NCBI GenBank assembly: GCA_965214915.1
Contig: CBDCCP010000001.1
Span: 1,860,001 to 1,924,000 of the forward strand
Direction: 5' to 3'
Length of the DNA: 64,000 nt
Source: CATQHP01 sp965214915
Lineage (GTDB): Bacteria; Acidobacteriota; Terriglobia; Bryobacterales; UBA6623
The notes under the pieces are model-generated. The model was not told where the DNA came from and did no database searches. It saw nothing but the letters and a program-made list of their open reading frames with translations. A program made the position numbers and the translations under genes. Of the stretch, positions 24,489 through 32,742 are shown piece by piece; the stretch's first letter is position 1; each line of letters begins with the position of its first letter.

Positions 24489-26126
24489 ATGTTTTGTTTT
24501 CGAATTAAGGAAACTCTGAACAAGCAGGCTATTGGAATAAGGGGGAGAGCGATGGCGCAGCGGACGTTTGCAGAATTGGAGTACGAGGGGAAGAAGAAGC
24601 AGACGAGGCGGGAGAAGTTTCTGGCACGGATGGAGGACTTGATTCCGTGGGAGCGCTTGGAGGAGCGCATCCGCCCGTACTACCCCCAAGCGGGGCGGGG
24701 GCGGCGACCGTACGCGTTGGCGGTGATGCTGCGCGTGCATTGCGTGCAGTTGTTTTACAACGTGAGCGATCCGGGGATGGAGGACATGCTGTACGAGATC
24801 GAGTCGGTGCGGCGCTTCGTGGGCTTGCGTTTGGGGGATGCGCTGCCGGACGAGACGACGATTTTGAACTTTCGGCATCTGTTGGAGCGGCACGAGTTGG
24901 GCGGGAAGCTGATGGCGGAGATCAACGCGCACTTGGCGGAGCAAGGCTTGCGGCTGCGGGAGGGGACGATTCTGGAGGCGACGATCATCGCGGCGCCGAG
25001 TTCGACGAAGAACAAGAAGCGGAGTCGCGACCCACAGATGCATCAGACCAAGAAGGGGAATCAATGGTATTTCGGGATGAAGGCGCATATCGGCGTGGAC
25101 GCCGAGACGGGGCTGACGCATAGCGTGGCGGCGACGGCGGCGAACGTGGCGGATGTGACCCAAGGGCATGAGTTGCTGCACGGAAATTCGCCGGCAGCCC
25201 GGCTGCAACCGCTCCTTACGGACAACTTCAACCAGCCAACGCGCCAAAACCACTTTATTCAGACTTTCCTTAAGGCTGTGGCTTTTTTATTTTTGTTGAT
25301 GCCCTTTGTTGCAAAGGCTCAGCTCACTGTCAGGGGTGATGACGTTTTGAGTTATGGGAAGCTTTGTACTCATTACACCGTACTCGATGGAGGGGTGGTG
25401 CCTACTACCATCTCACTATACCTTGGTGAAGGGGCAGACCAGTATCGAGAGCTTATTGAGCTTGCCGCTGAAAAATGGAATGCGACTGTTTACGCTGCTG
25501 CTGGGCTGGGGTACCGACTCTTCAGAGTTAAAGATCAGGTACCTCTTAGGTATCAGCTTCCGGAAAATTTTTGGGATAATGTAGAAAACGACCTATACTT
25601 ACAATCATTGCACGATAATCAAAACGTCATTTACTTTAAAAATTCTGGTAGACCTGGGCTTGATGGTTTCACTAGTGGTGGTGATATTTATATTAATACC
25701 TACCAAGAAGAGCAGGCAGTGCCTGGTCAAGTTATTGTTAACACTCATAAGCTTACAGATTTGGGGGACGGCAGGGGGCTTTACCTTGCTGTTAACAGAA
25801 TTTACCTAAGCATTTTGCACGAAATGGGACATATGGTAGGCCTCAAAGACATGCCAGTTTTTGGAAACGTCATGAGCCCCCAACCCATTCAAAGTGTGGT
25901 GGCAAAATGGCAACCCCTTGCAGAGCTTGCTAATCAATCACCTATGCTGAATGTAGAAGATGTTGGGATTATCGCAGATAATAATCGATTTAATGGTACC
26001 GATATTATAGACGACCCAGAAGAGCTCGAACTGGTTGATATGTTTACACGAACAATGAGTATCGGTGAGCAGGAGCAGATGTTGTTGCCCTGTATTTATC
26101 GGCCACCTCAAAAAGCTTCAATTTAG
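24489..26126 (+). CDS. Metzincin-like metalloprotease 2, disrupted in frame by an IS5 remnant
   Basis: 545-aa fused ORF. Start ATG 24489 with AAGGAG 7 nt upstream. Codons 1-7 (MFCFRIK) are followed by the 761-bp IS5 and then by AVAFLFLLMPFVAKAQLTV. Without IS plus one TTAA the protein is 290 aa and aligns end to end with protease 1. Its zinc motif is H444-EMGH-MVGLK-D454: the third ligand is Asp, as in snapalysin-type enzymes, not His. The Met-turn is FGNVMSP. The paired Cys are kept. The intact ORF through the IS means a chimeric protein with the signal peptide displaced to the middle, so secretion is probably lost. Confidence 0.8.
   Translation: MFCFRIKETLNKQAIGIRGRAMAQRTFAELEYEGKKKQTRREKFLARMEDLIPWERLEERIRPYYPQAGRGRRPYALAVMLRVHCVQLFYNVSDPGMEDMLYEIESVRRFVGLRLGDALPDETTILNFRHLLERHELGGKLMAEINAHLAEQGLRLREGTILEATIIAAPSSTKNKKRSRDPQMHQTKKGNQWYFGMKAHIGVDAETGLTHSVAATAANVADVTQGHELLHGNSPAARLQPLLTDNFNQPTRQNHFIQTFLKAVAFLFLLMPFVAKAQLTVRGDDVLSYGKLCTHYTVLDGGVVPTTISLYLGEGADQYRELIELAAEKWNATVYAAAGLGYRLFRVKDQVPLRYQLPENFWDNVENDLYLQSLHDNQNVIYFKNSGRPGLDGFTSGGDIYINTYQEEQAVPGQVIVNTHKLTDLGDGRGLYLAVNRIYLSILHEMGHMVGLKDMPVFGNVMSPQPIQSVVAKWQPLAELANQSPMLNVEDVGIIADNNRFNGTDIIDDPEELELVDMFTRTMSIGEQEQMLLPCIYRPPQKASI
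24509..25269 (+). mobile_element. Internally deleted IS5 element with TTAA target duplication
   Basis: 761 bp. Imperfect terminal inverted repeats: ggaaactctgaacaag at the left and the inverse of ggaaagtctgaataaa at the right. Direct TTAA copies at 24505-24508 and 25270-25273. The length plus target repeat is 765 bp, a multiple of 3, so the host ORF stays open. The element lost the 3' half of its transposase and can only move in trans. Confidence 0.88.
24552..25183 (+). pseudogene. Truncated IS5-group transposase
   Basis: About 210 codons from MAQRTFAELEYEGKKKQTRR to VTQGHELLHG. It matches the N-terminal two thirds of IS5 transposase: PWERLEERIRPYYPQAGRGR, GDALPDETTILNFRHLLE, ATIIAAPSSTKNKKRSRDP, HQTKKGNQWYFGMKAHIGVD. 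The first catalytic Asp region (EATII) and second (KAHIGVD) are present, but the C-terminal part with the last catalytic Glu is deleted. It is therefore inactive. Confidence 0.9.
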
Positions 26127-26758
26127 AGGGACGTGCGGCCAAAATAGTTAGCTCACCAGGCTGAAAACCCGCCGTAATACGGTCCAAATCTTCAAAACCC
26201 GAAGGCACACCCGTTATCGAATTTTTATTGGCATAAAGAGCTTCAATGCGCTTAAGGCTCGACTTAATAATGTCGCGTGCCTCAATAACCCCCCCCCGAT
26301 TCTTGCGACTCTGTGAGCTTAAAAACCCCTGCCTCCACCTCGTTGGTAAAGCTCTCAAGATCGGCAAAGTCCTGCTGGTAAGCACGCTCTACAAAATCGC
26401 TGGTGACCTGAATTAAATTACGTAAAAAAGATTTTTCTTTAACAATGCGTGCGTAAGTTAACACATTGGCCGTGCTAGGAGTTTGTTCCATAATTTCGGC
26501 CAAGTAGGCCGCCTCGCCTGCTCGGTGTAAAACCTTTTTTTCCATTAACCAGTTGGTTACAGTTACCAAGTCGGCGGGCTGCTCCCCTTTGTTGAGGTCC
26601 GTAATGGCGGCGTATATTTGACGATGAGCTGGTTTGTAAAAATCCTCCTCCCTTACGAGTAAAGATACCTCGTTCCAAATCTCTTGTTCTAACATTAAGC
26701 CACCCAATAAGGACTGCTCAGCCGATATATTTTGTGGCGGAACACGAACCGACACTTA
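26125..26758 (-). pseudogene. dnaB: Truncated, frameshifted replicative helicase DnaB fragment
   Basis: Starts with GTG at 26755. N-terminal domain: VPPQNISAEQSLLGGLMLEQ, VREEDFYKPAHRQIYAAI, AEIMEQTPSTANVLTYARIV. A run of nine C (G9 on this strand, 26289-26297) breaks the frame; the linker and start of the RecA domain continue in another frame (EARDIIKSSLKRIEALYANK, TGVPSGFEDLDRITAGFQPG, TILAARPS). It ends just before Walker A (expected PSMGKT), where protease 2 stops. About 210 of ~450 codons remain. It is AT-rich and not the host copy. Confidence 0.88.
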
Positions 26759-27339
26759 TTGACTGCGGTGTAACCGTGGTCGGCGATCAACCGTTGCGCG
26801 TTCTCCGCCGCTTCTTCGGGCGACGAGCCGCCGATGCTCTGGTAGGTTCGCACCTTGTTGCGCACGCGCCCGCCGAGCAGCGCCCAGGCGGGCAGTCCAG
26901 CCGCCTTGCCGGCGATATCCCACAGCGCATGCTCGATGCCGCTGATCGCCGCATTGACCACCGAGCCGCCCGGAAAGCGCGTCGTGTTGTACATCAAATC
27001 CCATAGGAACTGGATATTGCGCGGATCCTGCCCGACGAGCCAGAGCTTGTAGTCTTCGATAACCTTGACGGTCGCTTCGTCCGGACCGACGGAGTAGGCT
27101 TCGCCTATGCCCGCGATTCCCTGGTCGGTTTCGACTTTCACGTAAACCCAGTTGCGCCCCCGCGGGATATTGCCGGTTCCCGATCCGCCGGCGCCGGCCC
27201 GCGTGGTGCCGACCAGAAAAGTCTTGATGTCGGTAATTTTGATTGCCGGCTTGTCGCCCATGGGCGCGGGCGCCTGGGGCATGGCGGAAACCGCTGCGGC
27301 CCCGAGCCCGGCTTGACCGATAAACGCTCGTCGCTTCAT
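26759..27339 (-). pseudogene. 5' half of the split enolase-superfamily dehydratase
   Basis: 193 codons. Starts MKRRAFIGQAGLGAAAVSA, a Tat-type signal. It covers the capping domain, with VYVKVETDQGIAGIGEAYSV and ALWDIAGKAAGLPAWALLGG, and ends at GYTAV plus two bases of the next Lys codon. The remainder is 6.7 kb away at 19371-20070. A strong Shine-Dalgarno (gggagg) and a TACAAT box precede the ATG, so it is still probably transcribed, reading into the foreign DNA and the dnaB stump. Confidence 0.9.
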
Positions 27340-27460
27340 ACGAAAACCTCCCTCTCCGCGGCCGGCTTTATTGTATCGGGCGGCTTGCGGCGGGCGGCCC
27401 GAAACCGACGAAATTCCCGGCGAAAAAACGATGCGTTAAGATAACGCAGGCGCCCTGCTC

Positions 27461-30379
27461 GTGTTGGGATTCCTTATAAGTGTGGTTGTTGCCGTCATTT
27501 TATGGCTGCGGCTGCGTTCCGTCGAAGCGGAAAACCGCATGCTCAAACGCGGGCTCGCCGACCTCAGGGAAGAAATTCAAGCGGTCCGCAAAGCGTTCCT
27601 GCGGCGGATCTCCGCTCTGGAAGGCGCGGCTCCCGCAGCGGCCCCGCCGCCTGAGCATGCGCCGGCCCCGGCAACGGAACCCGTCCCGGAAGCTCCGCCG
27701 GCCGTCGAAGAACCGGCCGCGGCCCAAGCGCCTGTCGATCTCCCGCCGCCTACGCCCGCTCCTTCCCAGCCGCGCGGCAAGCCCAAGCTCATCGACTGGG
27801 AGCAGTGGGTCGGCGTGCGCGGCGCCTCGCTGCTCGGTTCCGCCGTTCTCGGCCTTGCAGCCTTGCTTTTCCTGCAGTATTCGATCGAGAAGGGTTTGCT
27901 CTCTCCCGAGCTTCGCGTCGTGCTGGGATTCCTCACCGGAGCCGCCGCAGTCGCCGGCTCGGAGTGGCTGCGCAGAAAAAACTATTCGCGGCAAGCCGAC
28001 GCGCTCGCGGGCGGAGGAATCTTCGTTCTCTACGCGGCAGCTTGGGCGGCGCACGTGATCTACGGATTTATCGGCAACGGCGCGTCGTTTGTCCTGATGG
28101 CGCTGATCACCCTGACTTGCGGCTACCTTTCCTGGCGCCGCCGCGCCCTGAGCACTGCGCTCCTGGGGCTGATCGGGGGCTTTCTTACCCCGCTTTTGCT
28201 CTCAACGGGACAAGACCGGCCCCTAACGCTTTTTTCTTACCTGTTAATACTCAACGTCGGCCTGTACGCGCTGGCCCGCGCGCGCGATTGGCCGCTGGTC
28301 TCGGCATTGGCCATGATGGCCACCGTCTTCTACCAGGCCTTCTGGATTCTGTCTCGCATGGGCGTCGGACAGAGCGGGCTGGGCTTGACCATCCTCGGCG
28401 TATTCGCCGCTTTCTACTTCCTGACGGCTGTGAGCCCAGCGCGGCGCGAACCCGGCGCGCTGGAAAAATTAACCGGCATCGCGAGTATCGCCACGCCGCT
28501 CGGTCTGACGGCGTATTTCGCCTCCTCGGCCGAGCTCAGCCCTCACCTTTTCCCGCTCGCGGCGCTGCTCACGCTCCTGTCGCTGGCGAGCGTCCGGCTG
28601 GGGCGCGAACCCGGCATGGAAATCCTGCCGTTCCTGGCCGCCGCCGCCGATATCGGCATCATGGCCGCCTGGGCGGCTCAAGCGACCTTCGACTCCGCGC
28701 GCTCGTGGGAGTTTTCCCTTGCGGCGATCCTCCTGGCCGCCGCTTTCCACGGGCCCTGGGAGTGGTTCCGGCGCGGCGGCCGCGAAGTAGAGGGGCGCTC
28801 GCTCGGCATTCCGGCGCTGTGCAGCGCGGGAGGGCTGATTCTGCTATTGATCCCCACGCAAAGCTACCGTATGCCGCCGGCGTTCGCGGCATGGCTGACC
28901 GCGCTGACCGTGCTGAGCCTGCTGCTGCTCCGACAAGACTATTTGCGCGCCCGCGTCCGCGGCGCCTGGGCGGCGGCGTTGGCCGTCGGCGCGGGGTTTG
29001 CAGCCGCCATCGCGCGCCTGCCGCTCGACGGCGAGCCGTCGCGGAGTTGGCTCTACATTCTCGGCCTGGTTTATTCCGCCGCTCTGCTCTTGCCCGGAAG
29101 TCTGACCGCCGACCGGCTCCGGCAAAGGGCGCTCCTGCGAGCGGGCGCGCTCGCTCCGGCAGCGCTATTGGCGGGACTTTTCTTCAGGGCGAACGACCCC
29201 TACGTCCCGGCTCTGTTCTTTCTGACGATTGCGCTGTTCCTGGGAATTCTCATCGCCATCGCCGCCGAACAACTTGAAAACGGCGGCGTATTGAGCGCGG
29301 CGGCGTTCCTGGTTGCCGCCGTCCACTGGTCATGGGCAATCAAGCAGTCGCACGACGCCCCGGCCGGCGGCCCCCTGCTGCTGATGTTGGCAAGCGTTTT
29401 GCTTTTCACGGCATGGCCGCTTTTTTTTGCAGGGTTGCGCGAAAATCGCTGGGCTTTGCGCGCTTCCGCGCTGGCCGGCCCGTTCGGCTTCGGCGCGGCG
29501 TACGGATTTTTCAAGGGCGCCCTGGGGGAAGCCTACCTCGCGGGCTTGCCTCTCGCCTTGGCCGCCGTATCGGGAGCGGCGCTGCGGATCTTTCGCAATT
29601 TCCCAAACGTCTCACAAAGGCCGCGGCAGCACGGAACCGTATGGTACGCCGCCGTCGCGCTCTCGTTCGTCGCCATCGCGATACCCCTCCAGCTTCAAAA
29701 GGAATGGGTGTTGATCGGCTGGGCCTTGCAGGGAGCGGTCCTGATCCAACTGTGGCGCAAGCTCGACCATCCGGGCCTGAAATACTTCGCGCTGTCGCTG
29801 TTGGCGCTGGTCGCGCTCCGCTTGCTGCTCCCCGATGCGTGGGCTTTCCACCCGCGCTCGGGCCGGCCGGTTCTGAACTGGTTGATGTACGCCTATCTCG
29901 TTCCAGCCGCCGCTCTGATCGCCGGCGCGGTCGGTCTCCGCGGAAGCGAGGTTGAGCGGGCTCGAGAATCGGAAGCGCGGCTCTACCGCGCCGGCCGCCC
30001 GCTCGGCGCCGGTTTGTGCGGACTCTCGGCCATTCTCGTCATTTTTGTCTGGATCAACCTGACCGTCCTCGATGTCTTCTCCATAGGCAGGCAAATCGAC
30101 TTCGCTTTCGAGCGAACCGCGGCGCGGGACCTCACCCTGTCGCTCGCCTGGGCGCTCTACGCCCTCGTGCTGCTCGCGGTCGGCTTCCGCACGCGCATCC
30201 GCTCTCTGCGTTGGATCAGCTTGCTCTTTCTGCTGGCCACGATCGGAAAAGTGTTTCTTTACGATTTGGGCGAATTGGAGGATCTTTACCGTGTAGCCTC
30301 GCTGCTCGGCCTCGCCCTGTCGCTGATCCTGGTCTCTCTTGCTTATCAACGGTTCGTTTTCGCACATTCAGACGATTGA
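27461..30379 (+). CDS. DUF2339 polytopic membrane protein
   Basis: 972 aa. One N-terminal transmembrane helix (LGFLISVVVAVILWLRLRS), then a charged coiled stretch (AENRMLKRGLADLREEIQAV), then a Pro/Ala-rich linker to about residue 110. From there on there are some two dozen hydrophobic helices to the C-terminus. WEQWVGVRGASLLGSAVLGL and LSWRRRALSTALLGLIGGFL are typical DUF2339 segments. The family is found in the inner membrane of many bacteria and has no assigned function. The start is GTG at 27461; AT-rich promoter-like sequence lies at 27420-27445. Confidence 0.88.
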   Translation: MLGFLISVVVAVILWLRLRSVEAENRMLKRGLADLREEIQAVRKAFLRRISALEGAAPAAAPPPEHAPAPATEPVPEAPPAVEEPAAAQAPVDLPPPTPAPSQPRGKPKLIDWEQWVGVRGASLLGSAVLGLAALLFLQYSIEKGLLSPELRVVLGFLTGAAAVAGSEWLRRKNYSRQADALAGGGIFVLYAAAWAAHVIYGFIGNGASFVLMALITLTCGYLSWRRRALSTALLGLIGGFLTPLLLSTGQDRPLTLFSYLLILNVGLYALARARDWPLVSALAMMATVFYQAFWILSRMGVGQSGLGLTILGVFAAFYFLTAVSPARREPGALEKLTGIASIATPLGLTAYFASSAELSPHLFPLAALLTLLSLASVRLGREPGMEILPFLAAAADIGIMAAWAAQATFDSARSWEFSLAAILLAAAFHGPWEWFRRGGREVEGRSLGIPALCSAGGLILLLIPTQSYRMPPAFAAWLTALTVLSLLLLRQDYLRARVRGAWAAALAVGAGFAAAIARLPLDGEPSRSWLYILGLVYSAALLLPGSLTADRLRQRALLRAGALAPAALLAGLFFRANDPYVPALFFLTIALFLGILIAIAAEQLENGGVLSAAAFLVAAVHWSWAIKQSHDAPAGGPLLLMLASVLLFTAWPLFFAGLRENRWALRASALAGPFGFGAAYGFFKGALGEAYLAGLPLALAAVSGAALRIFRNFPNVSQRPRQHGTVWYAAVALSFVAIAIPLQLQKEWVLIGWALQGAVLIQLWRKLDHPGLKYFALSLLALVALRLLLPDAWAFHPRSGRPVLNWLMYAYLVPAAALIAGAVGLRGSEVERARESEARLYRAGRPLGAGLCGLSAILVIFVWINLTVLDVFSIGRQIDFAFERTAARDLTLSLAWALYALVLLAVGFRTRIRSLRWISLLFLLATIGKVFLYDLGELEDLYRVASLLGLALSLILVSLAYQRFVFAHSDD

Positions 30380-30476
30380 CGGACCATTGCGCGGTTGATA
30401 TTCTCGAAACGGCGGGCAACCGTCGGAGCGGCGCATACATCTAATAAGCCGACGATACTTCGCTGGAAGGAATGCC

Positions 30477-32729
30477 ATGACACCTCGAACAAAACGACCG
30501 GCGCCCGCGGCCATTGCGGCCGCTGCCGCGTTGACCGCGGTTGCGGCGCTGCTGCCGCTGCAACTCTCGGCGCAATCGACCGACCGCGGCCCGGCGCTCG
30601 GCGTGGCCCGCGTCAGCTTGGTCGGCGGCGAAGTCACGACCAAGCGCGGCGATTCGGGAGATTGGGTCGCCGCCCGCATCAATCAGCCTGTTGTCGAAGG
30701 CGATTCGGTCATGACCGGGCCCGGCTCGCGCGCCGAGATTCAACTCGACTACGGCAATCTGGTGCGGCTGAACAGCAACAGCGAGATCGAATTCGCTTCC
30801 CTAGGCAATCGCAAATTTCAAATTCGTGTCGCTACCGGCTCCGTCGGCTACAGCGAGTTGCGCGACAGCGCAGCCGACGTGGACATTGAAACCCCTCTCG
30901 TCGCGGTGCGTCCGGCGCAAAGCGGCCGCTACCGCATCGACCTGAGGCCGGGGGAAATCGTCGTGACGGTGCGCAAAGGCGCGGCCGAGGTCGCCTCCGT
31001 CAACGGTTTGGAAACTCTCGGCAGCGGGAGAACGATGATTGTCCGCGAGGGCGCCGAAGGGCCCGAGTTCCGCTTGGCGAAAGCGGAGCCGAAAGACGAT
31101 TGGGACCGTTGGGCCGAATCCCGCGACAATCGCCTCAATAAATCGGAATCGTACCGCTACGTCAGCCGCGACATCTACGGCGCCGAAGCGCTCGACGACT
31201 ACGGCGATTGGCGCTACGTGTCAGGCTACGGCTATTCGTGGTTCCCGCATAGTACGGCAAGCGGCTGGGCTCCGTACCGCCAAGGCCGCTGGACCTGGCT
31301 CGATTACTACGGCTGGAGCTGGGTCGGCGCCGAGCCTTGGGGCTGGGCCCCGTACCACTGGGGACGCTGGTACCACCACGCAGGCTACGGCTGGGGCTGG
31401 TATCCGGGATCGCCCTATCGGCGCCACTTCTGGCGCCCCGCTCTGGTCACGTTTTTCGGTTATAACGGTTTTTCCGGATTCAACTTCGGACTGGGCTACG
31501 GGTACGGCAACATCGGCTGGTGCCCGCTGGGCCCCGGCGAGATCTATACGCCTTGGTACGGCGGCGGCTTTTACGGCGGCGGGACCAACCGCACGGTCGT
31601 TGTCGACAACAGCGTCAACATTCACAACACCTACCGCAATGCGCGCGCGCCCAACGGCGTGACCGTGGTCGACGCGCAGGGCTTCTCGCAGGGTCTGGTG
31701 AACAACCCGCGGACGCTGCGCAGCGCCGAATTGGCGCGGGCCACGTCGATTCGAGGGCAGATTCCGGTGGTCCCGGCGCGCGGCAGTCAGGGGAGGATCG
31801 TGCGGACTTCAACCGCAGCAGCAGGCGGCGCGCCGGCGGCGCGGACGCTGCGCACCGGCGCGGCGCGGGTTCCCTTCGACCGGCAGCGCGCGCAAATCGA
31901 AAGCTCGGTCCGCGCTTTCCGCGAAACCGTGCAAACCCGGACGACGACCGCGGCGGCGGGGAGAGCCCCGGCTTCGCGCGGCGCGATATCCCGCGCCGGC
32001 GCGCAGGCCCGCGGCGCAGCCCCCGCTCCCGGGATCCGAACCGCCGCACGCGCGCCCGCCGGGAATGCGGCCGCTGCGCCGACGTCCCGCTCGCTGCGCA
32101 GCGCCGGCAGCGCTTCCACGGGCGCCCGTTTGGGCAGAACGCAAGCGAGCGTACGCTCGGGCCGAGCGGCGGCCTCTGCCGGAACCTGGTCCCGGTTCGG
32201 CCGCTCGGCGCCCTCGGGCACAAGGACCGCCGCAACCAGGGCGACTCAAGCAGGACGCTCGGCGCAACGGCCGACTTATGCGCCGCGGACACAATCGCGG
32301 GCATCGGTTCGAAGCGGCGCTGCAAGCGCCCGGACCCGCTCATCGGCGCTCGGCGCTCGCTCGAACGTAAATGCCGGCGGCATTTCGAGCTCGCGGGGCT
32401 TTACCCCGCGCAGCCGGTCGCGAGTAAGCACGACGGCTCCGTCCGCTCGAAGCCGCAGCACGCGGACGGCGAGCATCCCGCGCAGCTCGAGTTCGCAGAG
32501 TCGCGCGCGCAGCGTCTACACCCCGCGCCCCTCTGCTTCATCGAGGAGCAGCGGCTTCGGCGGCGGGTTCCCCAGCCGGTCGGTATCGCGCTCCTCGTCC
32601 AGCGGCGGTTACTCGGCCCCGACGCGGTCCGTTTCGTCTCCGGCGCCCGCGGCGCCCCGCACCAGCGGCGGCGTGACGCGCTCGTCGTCGTCTTCCAGCG
32701 GCGGGGTTCGCTCTCGGGGCGGCCGGTAG
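30477..32729 (+). CDS. FecR-domain protein with DUF6600-like W/Y/G region and low-complexity tail
   Basis: 750 aa. Clear ribosome site (ggaagga). Signal peptide about residues 12-32. FecR domain about 40-165 (VSLVGGEVTTKRGDSGDW, RAEIQLDYGNLVRLNSNSEI). Then an aromatic-rich repeat region (DWRYVSGYGYSWFPH, GWAPYRQGRWTWLDYYGW, GWAPYHWGRWYHHAGYGWGW), as in the DUF6600 group common in Acidobacteria. From about residue 420 it is almost wholly Ala/Arg/Ser/Gly/Thr, an expected disordered basic tail. It is probably cell-surface or periplasmic; its function is unknown. Confidence 0.85.
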   Translation: MTPRTKRPAPAAIAAAAALTAVAALLPLQLSAQSTDRGPALGVARVSLVGGEVTTKRGDSGDWVAARINQPVVEGDSVMTGPGSRAEIQLDYGNLVRLNSNSEIEFASLGNRKFQIRVATGSVGYSELRDSAADVDIETPLVAVRPAQSGRYRIDLRPGEIVVTVRKGAAEVASVNGLETLGSGRTMIVREGAEGPEFRLAKAEPKDDWDRWAESRDNRLNKSESYRYVSRDIYGAEALDDYGDWRYVSGYGYSWFPHSTASGWAPYRQGRWTWLDYYGWSWVGAEPWGWAPYHWGRWYHHAGYGWGWYPGSPYRRHFWRPALVTFFGYNGFSGFNFGLGYGYGNIGWCPLGPGEIYTPWYGGGFYGGGTNRTVVVDNSVNIHNTYRNARAPNGVTVVDAQGFSQGLVNNPRTLRSAELARATSIRGQIPVVPARGSQGRIVRTSTAAAGGAPAARTLRTGAARVPFDRQRAQIESSVRAFRETVQTRTTTAAAGRAPASRGAISRAGAQARGAAPAPGIRTAARAPAGNAAAAPTSRSLRSAGSASTGARLGRTQASVRSGRAAASAGTWSRFGRSAPSGTRTAATRATQAGRSAQRPTYAPRTQSRASVRSGAASARTRSSALGARSNVNAGGISSSRGFTPRSRSRVSTTAPSARSRSTRTASIPRSSSSQSRARSVYTPRPSASSRSSGFGGGFPSRSVSRSSSSGGYSAPTRSVSSPAPAAPRTSGGVTRSSSSSSGGVRSRGGR

Positions 32730-32742
32730 CCGCCCCGATGTC

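Larger units (their letters stand above)
20071..26758. mobile_element. 6,688-bp mosaic foreign insertion in an enolase-superfamily gene
   Basis: Host sequence stops after gacatc (20070) and resumes at ttgactgcgg (26759). Deleting the segment gives ...GCA GTC AAG ATG TCG CCG... (AVKMSP), the expected family sequence, with the frame intact. The join is ambiguous by 1 bp and there is no target duplication or terminal inverted repeat. Content in order: a non-coding or decayed 340-bp left part, an IS21 element, protease 1, protease 2 carrying an IS5 remnant, and a dnaB fragment. The protease and dnaB parts are far more AT-rich than the host; the two IS elements are GC-rich. It therefore seems to be imported DNA that was itself hit by transposons. 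Confidence 0.88.

Noticed and set aside
24357..25253. 298-aa minus-strand ORF over the IS5 transposase
   Set aside because: Mirror frame of a clear IS5 transposase.
20071..26758. Simple chimeric-contig artefact as the explanation for the insertion
   Set aside because: A random misjoin would not bring back the second half of the same gene at the exact next codon; two-sided reconstruction argues for a real insertion, though read evidence is still needed.
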